This document shows, piece after piece, positions 36,630-45,349 of a stretch of DNA of 64,000 bases. How positions within the stretch are numbered: position 1 is the first letter of the stretch; every line of letters begins with the position of its first letter. The stretch comes from Candidatus Thiocaldithrix dubininis (GTDB taxonomy: Bacteria > Pseudomonadota > Gammaproteobacteria > Thiotrichales > Thiotrichaceae): contig CP124755.1 in assembly GCA_029972135.1 (NCBI GenBank), forward strand, positions 1,674,001 through 1,738,000. Direction: 5' to 3'. The position numbers were made by a program, and so were the translations under genes. The notes under the pieces are model-generated. The model did no database searches and was not told where the DNA came from. It was given only the letters and a program-made list of their open reading frames with translations.

Positions 36630-37097
36630 ATGCAAGGCAGCCCAAAGGTAATTGCAGAACTACAAAAACTATTAGCTGGTGAATTAGCCGCCCGCGATCA
36701 ATACTTTAGCCACTCGCGGATGTGTGAAGATTGGGGTTTAAGCAAACTGGCAGCACATTATGACCACGAACGCCAAGAAGAAGGGCAACATGCCAATGCC
36801 ATTATCCAACGCATCTTATTCTTAGGCGGTGTGCCCGATCTAAATCAACAAGATCAACTGAATGTAGGGCATGATGTGGTAAGTATGCTGAAAAACGATC
36901 TAGCCTTGGAATACCATGTGTCTAAAGCGTTAAAAGCCGCTATGCAGCTTTGTGAACAAGAACAAGATTATATCACGCGTGAAATGTTACGCACTCAATT
37001 ATCTGATACTGAAGAAGATCATGCGTATTGGTTGGAAAAACAATTACGTTTAATTGATTTGATTGGTTTACAAAATTACTTGCAATCGCAAATCTAA
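36630..37097 (+). CDS. bfr: Bacterioferritin, ferroxidase subunit lacking haem Met
   Basis: The 155-residue ferritin has the ferroxidase ligands Glu18, Glu51, His54, Glu94, and Glu128/His131 (one residue later than usual). The haem ligand position 52 is Gly (EEGQHA), so haem should not bind through this chain. Together with the subunit encoded just upstream it can make a hetero-24-mer that oxidises and stores iron. AAGGAG sits nine bases before its ATG. Bfd, encoded at 25685, would supply electrons for release. Confidence 0.93.
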   Translation: MQGSPKVIAELQKLLAGELAARDQYFSHSRMCEDWGLSKLAAHYDHERQEEGQHANAIIQRILFLGGVPDLNQQDQLNVGHDVVSMLKNDLALEYHVSKALKAAMQLCEQEQDYITREMLRTQLSDTEEDHAYWLEKQLRLIDLIGLQNYLQSQI

Positions 37098-37313
37098 GGC
37101 TTACACTTAAAGCGGCACTGTTGTCTAGGCAATCGCGATCCATTCAGATTTAGCGTACTACCCAAACAACTGTGTTATCTAATCAGCAAACAAACCCTGC
37201 ACAATATGCAGACCCTCTGCACTTAACTTACACTACTTTTCCCCAAAACCTACATAACTAGTCCTCAACTCCCGCTTACACTGTGCTTACACCTACAATA
37301 ATAAGGTTTTCTT

Positions 37314-37796
37314 ATGAAAGGCACAGCCGCAATTCATACGAGCGTTAAACAAGAGTGGCGCGAAAGACTATTACGCAATGGAGTCGCTGCTTATTATCCG
37401 CTTTATGCTTTATTTAGAAAAAACCAAAGCAGTTGGCAATTAGATTCACACACCTTATTAACCTACCCAACTAATAGTTTGGGTTATGCGCTGGGTCTGT
37501 TTCTCAGTCAACATCAATTTGAGTTATACGATAAATGTGAAAACCATGACATTTTTCATGTCATTTTAAATTACGACATCAACGTGCTAGATGAATTAAA
37601 ATTGGTATTTTGCTTATTAGGTAATGGGCGTTACACAGCAACTAATTTTTTAGCCAGCATTGCGGGTATATTGCTTTACCCTGAACATATAACAGACTTT
37701 AAACATGCTTATTTACGAGGGCGCAAGCTACCCTTATTTCATTCAAAGCATTTTATAGCTTATTTAAGCCAACCTTTTAATTTATGGCAATTATAG
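37314..37796 (+). CDS. Coq4-like protein
   Basis: The 160-residue protein has the Coq4 zinc motif H-D-x2-H-x11-E: His78, Asp79, His82 and Glu94 in CENHDIFHVILNYDINVLDELK. Coq4 takes part in ubiquinone biosynthesis, and bacterial homologues are mostly uncharacterised. No other ubiquinone gene is near. The rest of the protein is not diagnostic (LSQHQFELYDKCENHD, FLASIAGILLYPEH). It stands alone, 216 bp after the bacterioferritin pair. A different role is possible because only the metal motif is firm. Confidence 0.72.
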   Translation: MKGTAAIHTSVKQEWRERLLRNGVAAYYPLYALFRKNQSSWQLDSHTLLTYPTNSLGYALGLFLSQHQFELYDKCENHDIFHVILNYDINVLDELKLVFCLLGNGRYTATNFLASIAGILLYPEHITDFKHAYLRGRKLPLFHSKHFIAYLSQPFNLWQL

Positions 37797-38134
37797 AATG
37801 AGACCTAAGGCTACTTAGTGCGCCCATGAAACCAAATAAACCTTAGATACTCATTTTAAACAGGCTTAGTCGATGTATACGCCTTCATTAAATAAGATAT
37901 ATACATCATCTATAAAATTAACGGCAAAAGGCTTCAAATAATACATAGCTAACAGCATAGGTAGTTATTGGCATTTTTGCATATATCCGCAATGCAATCG
38001 TGGTATATATTTTAAGCAGCTTTATTTATTTGAAAATTAAAAATTTAAAATACACCTATAATTATAGAACTTTCAGTTCCTGTTTGGTTTTAATTTTGCA
38101 CACTACTGCATTTTAAGTACTGCGCTAACCATCC
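37797..38134. other. 338-bp A/T-rich intergenic region
   Basis: I see no gene, RNA or repeat here. The last 120 bp are strongly A/T rich and probably hold the promoter of the surface protein gene at 38135, but no clear -10/-35 pair stands out. Confidence 0.6.
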
Positions 38135-40828
38135 ATGCATAAAATAAAATTATTACGGGGCTGCACCTACCTACTGCTGCTCCAACAAGGGCTGGCTTAT
38201 GCCGATATTTCGGGAAAAGTGTTTACTGACTTCAACTTAAATGGGGTATTAGACAGCACAGGCAGTATCCAAAACTTTGCAAAAAACATGTCTATCAACA
38301 CAGCGCTCGACCAAGGCTTAAGCGGGGTAAGTGTGCAAGCAAGCTGTGTGACAAGCAGCGGTTCAACTAATTTTAGTGCTGTCACGGATGCGCAAGGCGT
38401 ATTTACCATTGCGACGCCCAATACAGTGGAAGGTAGTCAGAACTGCTTACTCAAGTTGAGCAGCTTACCCGAGGGCTACAGTGTCGGCTCACAAAGTACC
38501 AGCGATGCGAATGTACTCACGCAATTTGTTAGCCCCAATGCTAGTAATGTGCAATTTGCGGTCAAACAAACCTTAAGCTACTGCCAAAATAATCCTGACC
38601 TAGCGACCAGCCGTTTTGCACATGGGCAACAAACACCAAATCCACCTTATGCAGGCAATAATGATGTGCCGAATATTTTTGCGTTTCCCTATAACAGTGG
38701 AGCGAAGGGGCAACCACAAACACAACCCGCAGGCTGGAACGAACCACAGTTGGATAATCAAGATCCCGCTATTCAGAACTTAGCCCTAGCGCAGCAAGTC
38801 GGTAGTATATTTGGACTAGGCTGGCATGGCGCATCTAAAAGCTTATTCGCAGCAGCTTATATGAAAGCTTGGACAGGTTTTGGTCCATCGGGTACAGGGG
38901 CGATCTACCGTGTTGATATGACGGATGCGAGCAACCCCACTACCAGTCTGTATGCGGATTTAAATGCTATTTTCCCTGCTACTCCACCTATCACAGGCGC
39001 AGACCCTTATCTAACAGGCATTTTTTCACCTGCTAATCCGGGTTATGTGCAAATTGCTGATGGCAGTGATAGCACAAAAACAAAAGGTGCTTATATCACG
39101 TCGGGTGATACTGAGCGTGATAATCAGATGGGACAAATTGGTAATGCTGTAAGTAAAACAGCCTTTGGCGATTTAGATGTATCCAGTGATGGTAAATCTA
39201 TTTTTGTCATTAATCTTGCCAACCAACAGCTATACATTTTGCCCCTTAAAAATACCAGTTTAAGCCCAGCAGATGCATCTTTTATTAAGAGTTACCCTAT
39301 TCCTGTGGCTTCCAATTGTAAAATAAATGATGGTATGTTCCCTCCCGGCGCATTTGGGTTAGGTGAATATCAGGGGGATATTTATGTGGGTACGCGCTGT
39401 GATACAGGCTGGGCACAACCGCAATTTTCAGTATTTCGCTTTTCTACCAAAACTCAGCAATTTGATACAGCACCCAATCTAAGCTATTTATCTACAAAAG
39501 ATGTGTATTCCATCTTTAAAATGCAACTTACAGATATAACTTTTGATTTTATGGGTAATATGACATTAGCCTACCGTGCTTTTAGCGCTGATAACGGTGA
39601 AACTAATGACCACTATGGTGTTGTGCGCCGTGCTTGTTTGCAAGATGCGATCACGCATACTTGGAGCATGGAAAATAATGGTAATTGTGGCTCTATCACA
39701 ACCGCAGGCAAAGACAGCGCTCAAGGACCGAATGGAGGCGACTATTTCTTCCAAGAATGGCCAGCAGACCAAGGAGCGGGTTATCACCAAGCCAGTTTTG
39801 GGGGGCTTGCCCAGATTCCGGGGTTTTTAGAGTCTGCTTACACAGTTGTAGACCCATTTCAGGTCTATACAGCCGGTGTAGCGTGGTTGGATATGGGGCT
39901 AGGCGATTTGGCAACTGCCGGACAACGTAACCGCGCTTACTCCCTATATTTCGGGCGGGGTTCTACAGTAGATAATCGCCCAATCAATGGCAAAAATGGC
40001 GCATTAGGCGATTTAGAAGTGCTGTGCGATGCGCCCCCTGTGGAAATTGGCAACCGCGTCTGGCAAGACACGAATAGCAATGGCGTACAAGATGCAGGTG
40101 AAGCACCGATTGCAGGCGTAAAAGTCGAATTATTCGCCGAAAAGATCGACCTCGATACGGCTACCCCGTTAGCCACCGCCATTACGGATGCACAAGGTTA
40201 TTACTTATTCTCTAATGATATGCGTGGCTATCCAGCAACCGGCAATAGTGCGCCTAATGATATCAGTGGGGCCAACGGTGGCTTTGATACAGCGGATATT
40301 CAAGGCGGACGAGCTAGCAGTAATAGTCAAAAATTTGGTTTAAGTGCGTTACAAACAAACACAAATTACCAAGTAGTGATTCGTCAGGCAGAAGGTGCAA
40401 GCCAACAAGCGCCCTTAAAATCGTTAGTATTAACTTCAGCAAAACAAGGTACAGATACCGAACGCGATTCCGATGCCAGCTTATTAACGAATCAGGCAAT
40501 TAGCCAAGTTACAACCAGTAGCGATAGTAATAATCATAGCGTGGATTTTGGTTTCAAAGCCCTCATCCCTATTGATTTGGAACTAAGCAAAAGCGTCAGT
40601 CAACCCAACGTCGTATTAGGCGAAACCTTTAGCTATACCCTAACGCTGACCAATAACTCCGCCACGACGGCTACCGCAATTCAGGTTAAAGATGCCTTGC
40701 CCAATGGTTTAAGCCTAGTTAAAGCCACGCCAGTATTGGGTACGTTTAACAATGGTTTGTGGGAAATCCCCAGTTTAGGCGCGAATGCCTCTACTACCTT
40801 GACATTGGATGTTACGGTTCAGCAATAA
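38135..40828 (+). CDS. Secreted surface protein with SdrD-B-like and DUF11 domains
   Basis: The 897-residue protein starts with signal peptide CTYLLLLQQGLAYA. An SdrD-B-like domain (ISGKVFTDFNLNGVLDS) is at about residues 25-150, and a long beta-propeller-like region follows (residues about 200-620). A second SdrD-B domain is near 635 (EIGNRVWQDTNSNGVQDAGE). A C-terminal DUF11 repeat from about 812 reads LELSKSVSQPNVVLGETFSY. No membrane anchor or sorting signal is seen. Asp/Asn-rich turns suggest calcium binding. An extracellular matrix or adhesion role is probable. The gene stands alone. Confidence 0.85.
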   Translation: MHKIKLLRGCTYLLLLQQGLAYADISGKVFTDFNLNGVLDSTGSIQNFAKNMSINTALDQGLSGVSVQASCVTSSGSTNFSAVTDAQGVFTIATPNTVEGSQNCLLKLSSLPEGYSVGSQSTSDANVLTQFVSPNASNVQFAVKQTLSYCQNNPDLATSRFAHGQQTPNPPYAGNNDVPNIFAFPYNSGAKGQPQTQPAGWNEPQLDNQDPAIQNLALAQQVGSIFGLGWHGASKSLFAAAYMKAWTGFGPSGTGAIYRVDMTDASNPTTSLYADLNAIFPATPPITGADPYLTGIFSPANPGYVQIADGSDSTKTKGAYITSGDTERDNQMGQIGNAVSKTAFGDLDVSSDGKSIFVINLANQQLYILPLKNTSLSPADASFIKSYPIPVASNCKINDGMFPPGAFGLGEYQGDIYVGTRCDTGWAQPQFSVFRFSTKTQQFDTAPNLSYLSTKDVYSIFKMQLTDITFDFMGNMTLAYRAFSADNGETNDHYGVVRRACLQDAITHTWSMENNGNCGSITTAGKDSAQGPNGGDYFFQEWPADQGAGYHQASFGGLAQIPGFLESAYTVVDPFQVYTAGVAWLDMGLGDLATAGQRNRAYSLYFGRGSTVDNRPINGKNGALGDLEVLCDAPPVEIGNRVWQDTNSNGVQDAGEAPIAGVKVELFAEKIDLDTATPLATAITDAQGYYLFSNDMRGYPATGNSAPNDISGANGGFDTADIQGGRASSNSQKFGLSALQTNTNYQVVIRQAEGASQQAPLKSLVLTSAKQGTDTERDSDASLLTNQAISQVTTSSDSNNHSVDFGFKALIPIDLELSKSVSQPNVVLGETFSYTLTLTNNSATTATAIQVKDALPNGLSLVKATPVLGTFNNGLWEIPSLGANASTTLTLDVTVQQ

Positions 40829-40917
40829 ACCCGAACCGCCTGCTGTACCGTAAAGGCATGACAGCACGATAAGCATGGTATATAAATGAGCCATATTTTC
40901 AGGGATGTCTTTACAAT

Positions 40918-41598
40918 ATGGCTCGCTTACTGAATCAATTAATCAATCTAAGCAAATGGCCAATAGCTTTACTAATGTTGCTGATGCTATTACCCAGCCT
41001 TGAGCAATTTAAGAAAGTTATTTTATATATGTTTCAACATGATAACCAATATCGCCCTATCACTTACGGCGCATTGGCTTATCTCCTTGCATCGTGGTTT
41101 ATACTCAGCAAAAGTCGCATGGGCGCATGGTTTAGCACTTTAGAGCACGAACTGACTCATGCCTTATTCGCTGTGCTCAGTTTGAATCGCGTAACGGGTT
41201 TAAATGTCACCAGTCACGCAGGCGGTAACATGTCATATCAAGGTTATCCCAACTGGTTGATTACCATTTCCCCGTATTTCGTGCCCACACTTAGCCTACT
41301 CATTTTAGGCTTAATCTGGTTAGCCAAAACCAGCTATAGCCCTTTGCTACTTGGCTTATTAGGCGCGAGTATTGTTTACCACTTACAAAGCACATGGCGC
41401 GAAACTCACCATCAACAAACCGATCTCAAACAAGTGGGCTGGACATTCTGCTGGCTATTTTTACCCGGCGCTAATGTCATTATGTGGCTGTTTATTTTAT
41501 TAGCGCTACCCAATGATGGCCTGAGTTTGAGTTTATTAGAAAAAAGCTGGAACACAGCTATGCAGCATTTACAAACGCTAGTAAGCGCATGGGTATAG
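40918..41598 (+). CDS. M50-like membrane metalloprotease homologue
   Basis: The 226-residue protein has five to six membrane helices and the zinc motif HELTH at residues 77-81 (STLEHELTHALFAVLSL). This HExxH within a helix is typical of site-2/M50B-type membrane proteases. The second metal ligand is not obvious; the segment WRETHHQQTDLKQVG in the middle is a candidate. Substrate unknown. It has no operon partner, and the cytochrome gene cluster begins 95 bp later. Confidence 0.72.
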   Translation: MARLLNQLINLSKWPIALLMLLMLLPSLEQFKKVILYMFQHDNQYRPITYGALAYLLASWFILSKSRMGAWFSTLEHELTHALFAVLSLNRVTGLNVTSHAGGNMSYQGYPNWLITISPYFVPTLSLLILGLIWLAKTSYSPLLLGLLGASIVYHLQSTWRETHHQQTDLKQVGWTFCWLFLPGANVIMWLFILLALPNDGLSLSLLEKSWNTAMQHLQTLVSAWV

Positions 41599-41693
41599 TT
41601 CTATTTTCGCTTGGCTGAGCTATTGCTAGTCTTAAGCAATTTTTAAGATTGTCCTTGCAGACTATGCCTCAAATCAACACCAGAGGCATAGCC

Positions 41694-42104
41694 ATGCAGC
41701 ATTTTATTAAAATATTAGTGTTCAGTAGTTTACTTATTGTTACCGCAGCGCAAGCAGCAGACACCCCTCAAAGCTTGTTAAACACCTATAACCAACAAGC
41801 AAAGACCGAAAACGCGCAGTTCAAAGGCTTTGATGCCCAGCGCGGTCAATTATTTTTCAATAATAAGCACGCAAACGATTGGAGTTGTTCGACTTGCCAT
41901 ACCAGCAATCCAGCGCAAATGGGTAAACATGCACGTACTAGCAAAACCATTGAGCCGTTATCGCCCAATGCAAATGCCAGCCGTTTCACTGATAGCGCTA
42001 AGGTTGAGAAATGGTTTAAACGCAATTGCAAAGATGTGTTAGATCGGGAATGCAATGCCTTAGAAAAAGGCGATGTGTTGACCTATTTATTGAGCGTTAA
42101 ATAA
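41694..42104 (+). CDS. SHP-like monohaem cytochrome c (DUF1924)
   Basis: The protein is 136 residues from ATG 41694, with GAGG upstream; a longer open frame starts at 41649. The signal peptide is followed by one haem site, WSCSTCHTSNP (CXXCH). It has the DUF1924/SHP layout: LFFNNKHANDWSCSTCHT then EKWFKRNCKDVLDRECNALEKGDVLTYLL. SHP cytochromes have a haem with an Asn ligand that can bind oxygen or NO. The next three genes are DHC, cytochrome b561 and a two-component system, a known arrangement. Confidence 0.9.
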   Translation: MQHFIKILVFSSLLIVTAAQAADTPQSLLNTYNQQAKTENAQFKGFDAQRGQLFFNNKHANDWSCSTCHTSNPAQMGKHARTSKTIEPLSPNANASRFTDSAKVEKWFKRNCKDVLDRECNALEKGDVLTYLLSVK

Positions 42105-42121
42105 TTAACAAGGACAATAAC

Positions 42122-42697
42122 ATGCACAATAAACGTAATCTTATCGCGCAAGCGGTCTTAACCCTTGGGCTAATCATTGGCTTAGGCGCGGTTTATCAAG
42201 CAATGGCAGATGATGATGATCACGGCTATAAAAGTAGCGAAAACCGTGGCTATAAAGGTGAAGGCAGAGAACGCGAAGAGGAAGGCGAAGAACACGAAGG
42301 TGCAGAAGGCATGCGCCTAACCGCTACCAATGCAACGTGGAAAGCCGAATGTAGCGCCTGCCATATTGCGTATCCCCCCGGTTTATTACCAGCATCTTCG
42401 TGGAAAAGCTTAATGGGTTCATTGGATAAACACTTTGATACCGATGCCAGCTTAGATGCAAAACAAACGGCTGAAATTTTAGATTTTCTAGAGAAAAATG
42501 CCGCATCCGAATCAAGCAAAACGGCAAGCACTACACCGAATTTACGTATTACGGAAACCGCGTGGTTTAAGCATGAACATGACGAAGTGCCAGCCATTAC
42601 GTGGAAAAAACTGAAAAGCCCGTCGAATTGTTTGGCTTGTCATACTAAAGCCGATCAAGGCAATTTTGATGAACATGCGGTGCAATTACCGAAATAG
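42122..42697 (+). CDS. Dihaem cytochrome c (DHC)
   Basis: The 191-residue protein has a signal peptide and two haem sites: CSACH (ATWKAECSACHIAYPPGLLP) and CLACH (KSPSNCLACHTKADQG). Between them lies WKSLMGSLDKHFDTDASLDAKQTAEILDFLE. A highly charged Asp/Glu/His/Arg stretch after the signal (DDDDHGYKSSENRGYKGEG) is unusual and may bind metal. DHC is the redox partner of SHP and takes electrons from the cytochrome b561 encoded next. Confidence 0.92.
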   Translation: MHNKRNLIAQAVLTLGLIIGLGAVYQAMADDDDHGYKSSENRGYKGEGREREEEGEEHEGAEGMRLTATNATWKAECSACHIAYPPGLLPASSWKSLMGSLDKHFDTDASLDAKQTAEILDFLEKNAASESSKTASTTPNLRITETAWFKHEHDEVPAITWKKLKSPSNCLACHTKADQGNFDEHAVQLPK

Positions 42698-42705
42698 GAG
42701 GGGTT

Positions 42706-43317
42706 ATGTCACAACGTAGTTTAGTGTGGGATGTGCCGACTCGCGTATTCCATTGGTCGCTGGCATTAAGTTTTGCCGGTGCATATCTAACCTCTGAAAC
42801 CGAGCGTTATCGCGATGTTCATGTGGGCTTAGGCTATGTATTTTTAGGCTTAATTCTATTCCGCATTATCTGGGGGTTTACAGGCTCTTATTATGCTCGT
42901 TTTGGCAATTTTAGCTTTAAGCCAAGTGAAGTGAGCGCTTACGTTAAATCCTTATTGGCAAAACAGCCCACGCATTATGTCGGGCATAATCCAGCAGGCT
43001 CAGTTGCCATTTATTTGCTATTAGCCTTAGGTTTAATGATTGGCGTCAGTGGGATTTTGTTGTATTGGGAAGTAGGCGGCGAAGAAGCTTTTGAAGAGTT
43101 ACACGAAATTGCAGCCAATGGCATGTTAGCCGTGGTACTAGTACATATTGCAGGCGTGTTTGCGAGTTCCTTTCTACACCAAGAAAACTTAGTTCGCGCC
43201 ATGCTCACAGGTTATAAACAAACCGAAACCCCGATACCCGCAGTACGCCCTTATGGGGTATTGGGTTTGATGTTATTGGCGGCAGTTGTTGGTTTTCTAA
43301 TCTTTTATTTGAGATAA
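42706..43317 (+). CDS. Cytochrome b561-family membrane protein
   Basis: The 203-residue protein has four membrane helices with histidines for two b haems: VFHWSLALSF and YRDVHVGLGYVFLGLI in the first pair, and LHEIAANGMLAVVLVHIAGVF in the second pair. It starts WDVPTRVFHW, typical of the DHC-linked b-type cytochromes. It probably oxidises quinol and passes electrons to DHC and SHP. AGGAGG lies just before its ATG. Confidence 0.92.
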   Translation: MSQRSLVWDVPTRVFHWSLALSFAGAYLTSETERYRDVHVGLGYVFLGLILFRIIWGFTGSYYARFGNFSFKPSEVSAYVKSLLAKQPTHYVGHNPAGSVAIYLLLALGLMIGVSGILLYWEVGGEEAFEELHEIAANGMLAVVLVHIAGVFASSFLHQENLVRAMLTGYKQTETPIPAVRPYGVLGLMLLAAVVGFLIFYLR

Positions 43318-43321
43318 CACA

Positions 43322-43990
43322 ATGCGCATATTAGTGGTGGAAGATGATCGTTTATTGGGCGATGCCCTCAGTGTCGGTTTAACCCAAGTGGGTTATGCGG
43401 TGGATTGGGTAACTGATGGGCTGCAAGCACAACACGCATTAGCCACCACGCCTTATAACGCGCTGGTATTGGATTTAGGTTTACCCAAATTATCCGGGCT
43501 TGACGTGTTAAGCCAATTGCGCAGCCAACATTCTACTCTACCCGTGTTGATTCTAACTGCGCGGGATACGGTGGATGATCGCATTCAAGGCTTAGATTTA
43601 GGCGCAGATGATTACATGGTCAAACCGTTTGATATGGGTGAACTCAGTGCGCGCTTGCGTGCCTTAATTCGCCGCGCCAGTGGGCATTCTTCCCCTCAGT
43701 TAAGCGTGGCTGAAGTCAGTTTAGACCCTGCGGCACATGTCGTGACATATCAAGGGCAATTAGTGGAATTATCTTCGCGTGAATTTACCGTCTTACACGC
43801 ATTGATGCTGAATGTGGGGCGCGTACTGTCACGGGCGCAATTGGAAGACAAACTCTATGCCTGGGGTAATGAAGTGGAAAGTAATGCGGTGGAAGTGCAT
43901 ATCCACCATTTACGCCGCAAGCTTTACCCCAGCCTAATTGAAACGGTGCGCGGTGTGGGTTATTGGATTCCACGCCCTAAAGAGGCTTAA
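43322..43990 (+). CDS. OmpR-family response regulator (QseB/PmrA type)
   Basis: The 222-residue regulator has receiver acceptor Asp51 (LVLDLGLPKLSG) and Lys in DYMVKPFD. The DNA-binding domain has LSSREFTVLHALMLNVGRVLSRAQLEDKLYAWGNEVESNAVEVHIHHLRRKL. This is QseB/PmrA-like. It follows cytochrome b561 by 4 bp and precedes its kinase by 2 bp. It probably controls this electron-transfer cluster. Confidence 0.94.
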   Translation: MRILVVEDDRLLGDALSVGLTQVGYAVDWVTDGLQAQHALATTPYNALVLDLGLPKLSGLDVLSQLRSQHSTLPVLILTARDTVDDRIQGLDLGADDYMVKPFDMGELSARLRALIRRASGHSSPQLSVAEVSLDPAAHVVTYQGQLVELSSREFTVLHALMLNVGRVLSRAQLEDKLYAWGNEVESNAVEVHIHHLRRKLYPSLIETVRGVGYWIPRPKEA

Positions 43991-43992
43991 AC

Positions 43993-45318
43993 ATGTCGTT
44001 AAAACAACGCTTATTAGCCGTGGTATTAACGGCGGTTAGCTTGGCGTGGTTGGGTGCTGCCTTTATTACTTACCTAGATGCCCGCCATGAATTAGACGAA
44101 TTATTAGACGCACACTTAGCGCAAGCCTCTACGCTATTAATTGCGCAATCGGCTGAAGAATTAGACGATATAAAAGCGGAACACGCCCCCTTATTACACG
44201 AATATTCCCGCGATATTGCCTTTCAATTGTGGGATAAACATCAGCAATTACGTTTTCATTCGGTCAACGCACCCGCGCAACCACTTACCGATACCGAACA
44301 AGGCTTTAGCACGCAGGTGATTGATGGGGTGACGTGGCGCGTGTTTAGCATGTGGAATAATGAACACGATGTATTAATTCATGTCGCGGAACGCATGGAT
44401 ATGCGCCAACATTTGGCCAAAGATATTACCGAACGCCTGTTGCTACCGTTGGCGTTGACCCTGCCGATTCTAGCCGTTTTATTATGGTGGTTAATTGGCA
44501 AAAGTCTTAGCCCTTTACTGCGCTTAACTCAAGCTTTAACGCGGCGTTCTGCCAATAATCTAAGCCCGATTACCTTACAAGCACCCCCAGAAGTTGCGCC
44601 GTTAATCTCACGGCTGAATCAATTATTTACCCGCATTAGCGATTTAATCGAGCAAGAACGCCGCTTTACCGCCGACGCAGCGCATGAATTACGTACCCCC
44701 ATTGCCGGTATTCAAGCGCAAGTACAAGTTGCCCAAGCCGCGCAACAAGCCCCTGAACGGCAAAATGCCTTAAGTAATGCGTTACAAGGCTGCCAACGCG
44801 CTACACATTTAATCAGCCAATTACTGACATTGGCGCGTTTAGAAAGTTATAGCCAAGCGCAATGGGTTATGTGTGATTTGGTCAGCCTTTCTCAACAAAC
44901 CTTAGCTGAACTGGCGACTCAAGCTTATAGCCAACAACATCAGCTTGAATTGTGTGAACTTAATAACCCAATTTATGTGCAAGGCTTACCCACGCTCTTA
45001 CAAGTATTACTACGCAACTTACTGGACAATGCCATACGTTACACGCCTGCCAATAGCACTATTCAAGTCTGTGTGCTGCAACAGCAGCAGCAAGTAATTT
45101 GGCAAGTGGCGGATAATGGGCAAGGTTTAGCAGAAACCGACTTAGCCAAAATCACCCAGCGTTTTTACCGCGCATTAGGCACACAGGCTTCCGGTAGCGG
45201 CTTGGGTTTATCCATTGTGCAACGTATTGCGCATATTCATCAGGCAAGTTTGAGCATTCGGAATCGAATTAATAATAGCGGCTTAATCGTTGAAATTATC
45301 TTTGAGCAAGCGACTTAG
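43993..45318 (+). CDS. Sensor histidine kinase (QseC type)
   Basis: The 441-residue protein has two membrane helices around a periplasmic domain of about 130 residues, then HAMP and HisKA with His231 (AHELRTPIAG). The N, G1 and G2 boxes of the ATPase are NLLDNAIRYTP, VADNGQGLAE and GSGLGLSIVQ. The sensor domain has an Asp/Glu-rich helix (LDDIKAEHAPLLHEYSRDI). It is the cognate kinase of the regulator just upstream. Its stop codon lies inside a hairpin that separates it from kup. Confidence 0.93.
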   Translation: MSLKQRLLAVVLTAVSLAWLGAAFITYLDARHELDELLDAHLAQASTLLIAQSAEELDDIKAEHAPLLHEYSRDIAFQLWDKHQQLRFHSVNAPAQPLTDTEQGFSTQVIDGVTWRVFSMWNNEHDVLIHVAERMDMRQHLAKDITERLLLPLALTLPILAVLLWWLIGKSLSPLLRLTQALTRRSANNLSPITLQAPPEVAPLISRLNQLFTRISDLIEQERRFTADAAHELRTPIAGIQAQVQVAQAAQQAPERQNALSNALQGCQRATHLISQLLTLARLESYSQAQWVMCDLVSLSQQTLAELATQAYSQQHQLELCELNNPIYVQGLPTLLQVLLRNLLDNAIRYTPANSTIQVCVLQQQQQVIWQVADNGQGLAETDLAKITQRFYRALGTQASGSGLGLSIVQRIAHIHQASLSIRNRINNSGLIVEIIFEQAT

Positions 45319-45336
45319 TACACGTACCAAGTCGCT
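45309..45336. terminator. Hairpin between convergent histidine kinase and kup
   Basis: AGCGACTTAGTAC (45309-45321) pairs with GTACCAAGTCGCT (45324-45336) except for one G-T pair, with a 2-base loop. It covers the kinase stop codon. There is no T-run, so it may act as a bidirectional terminator or protect both 3' ends. Confidence 0.55.
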
Positions 45337-45349
45337 CAATTGAGTGAAC

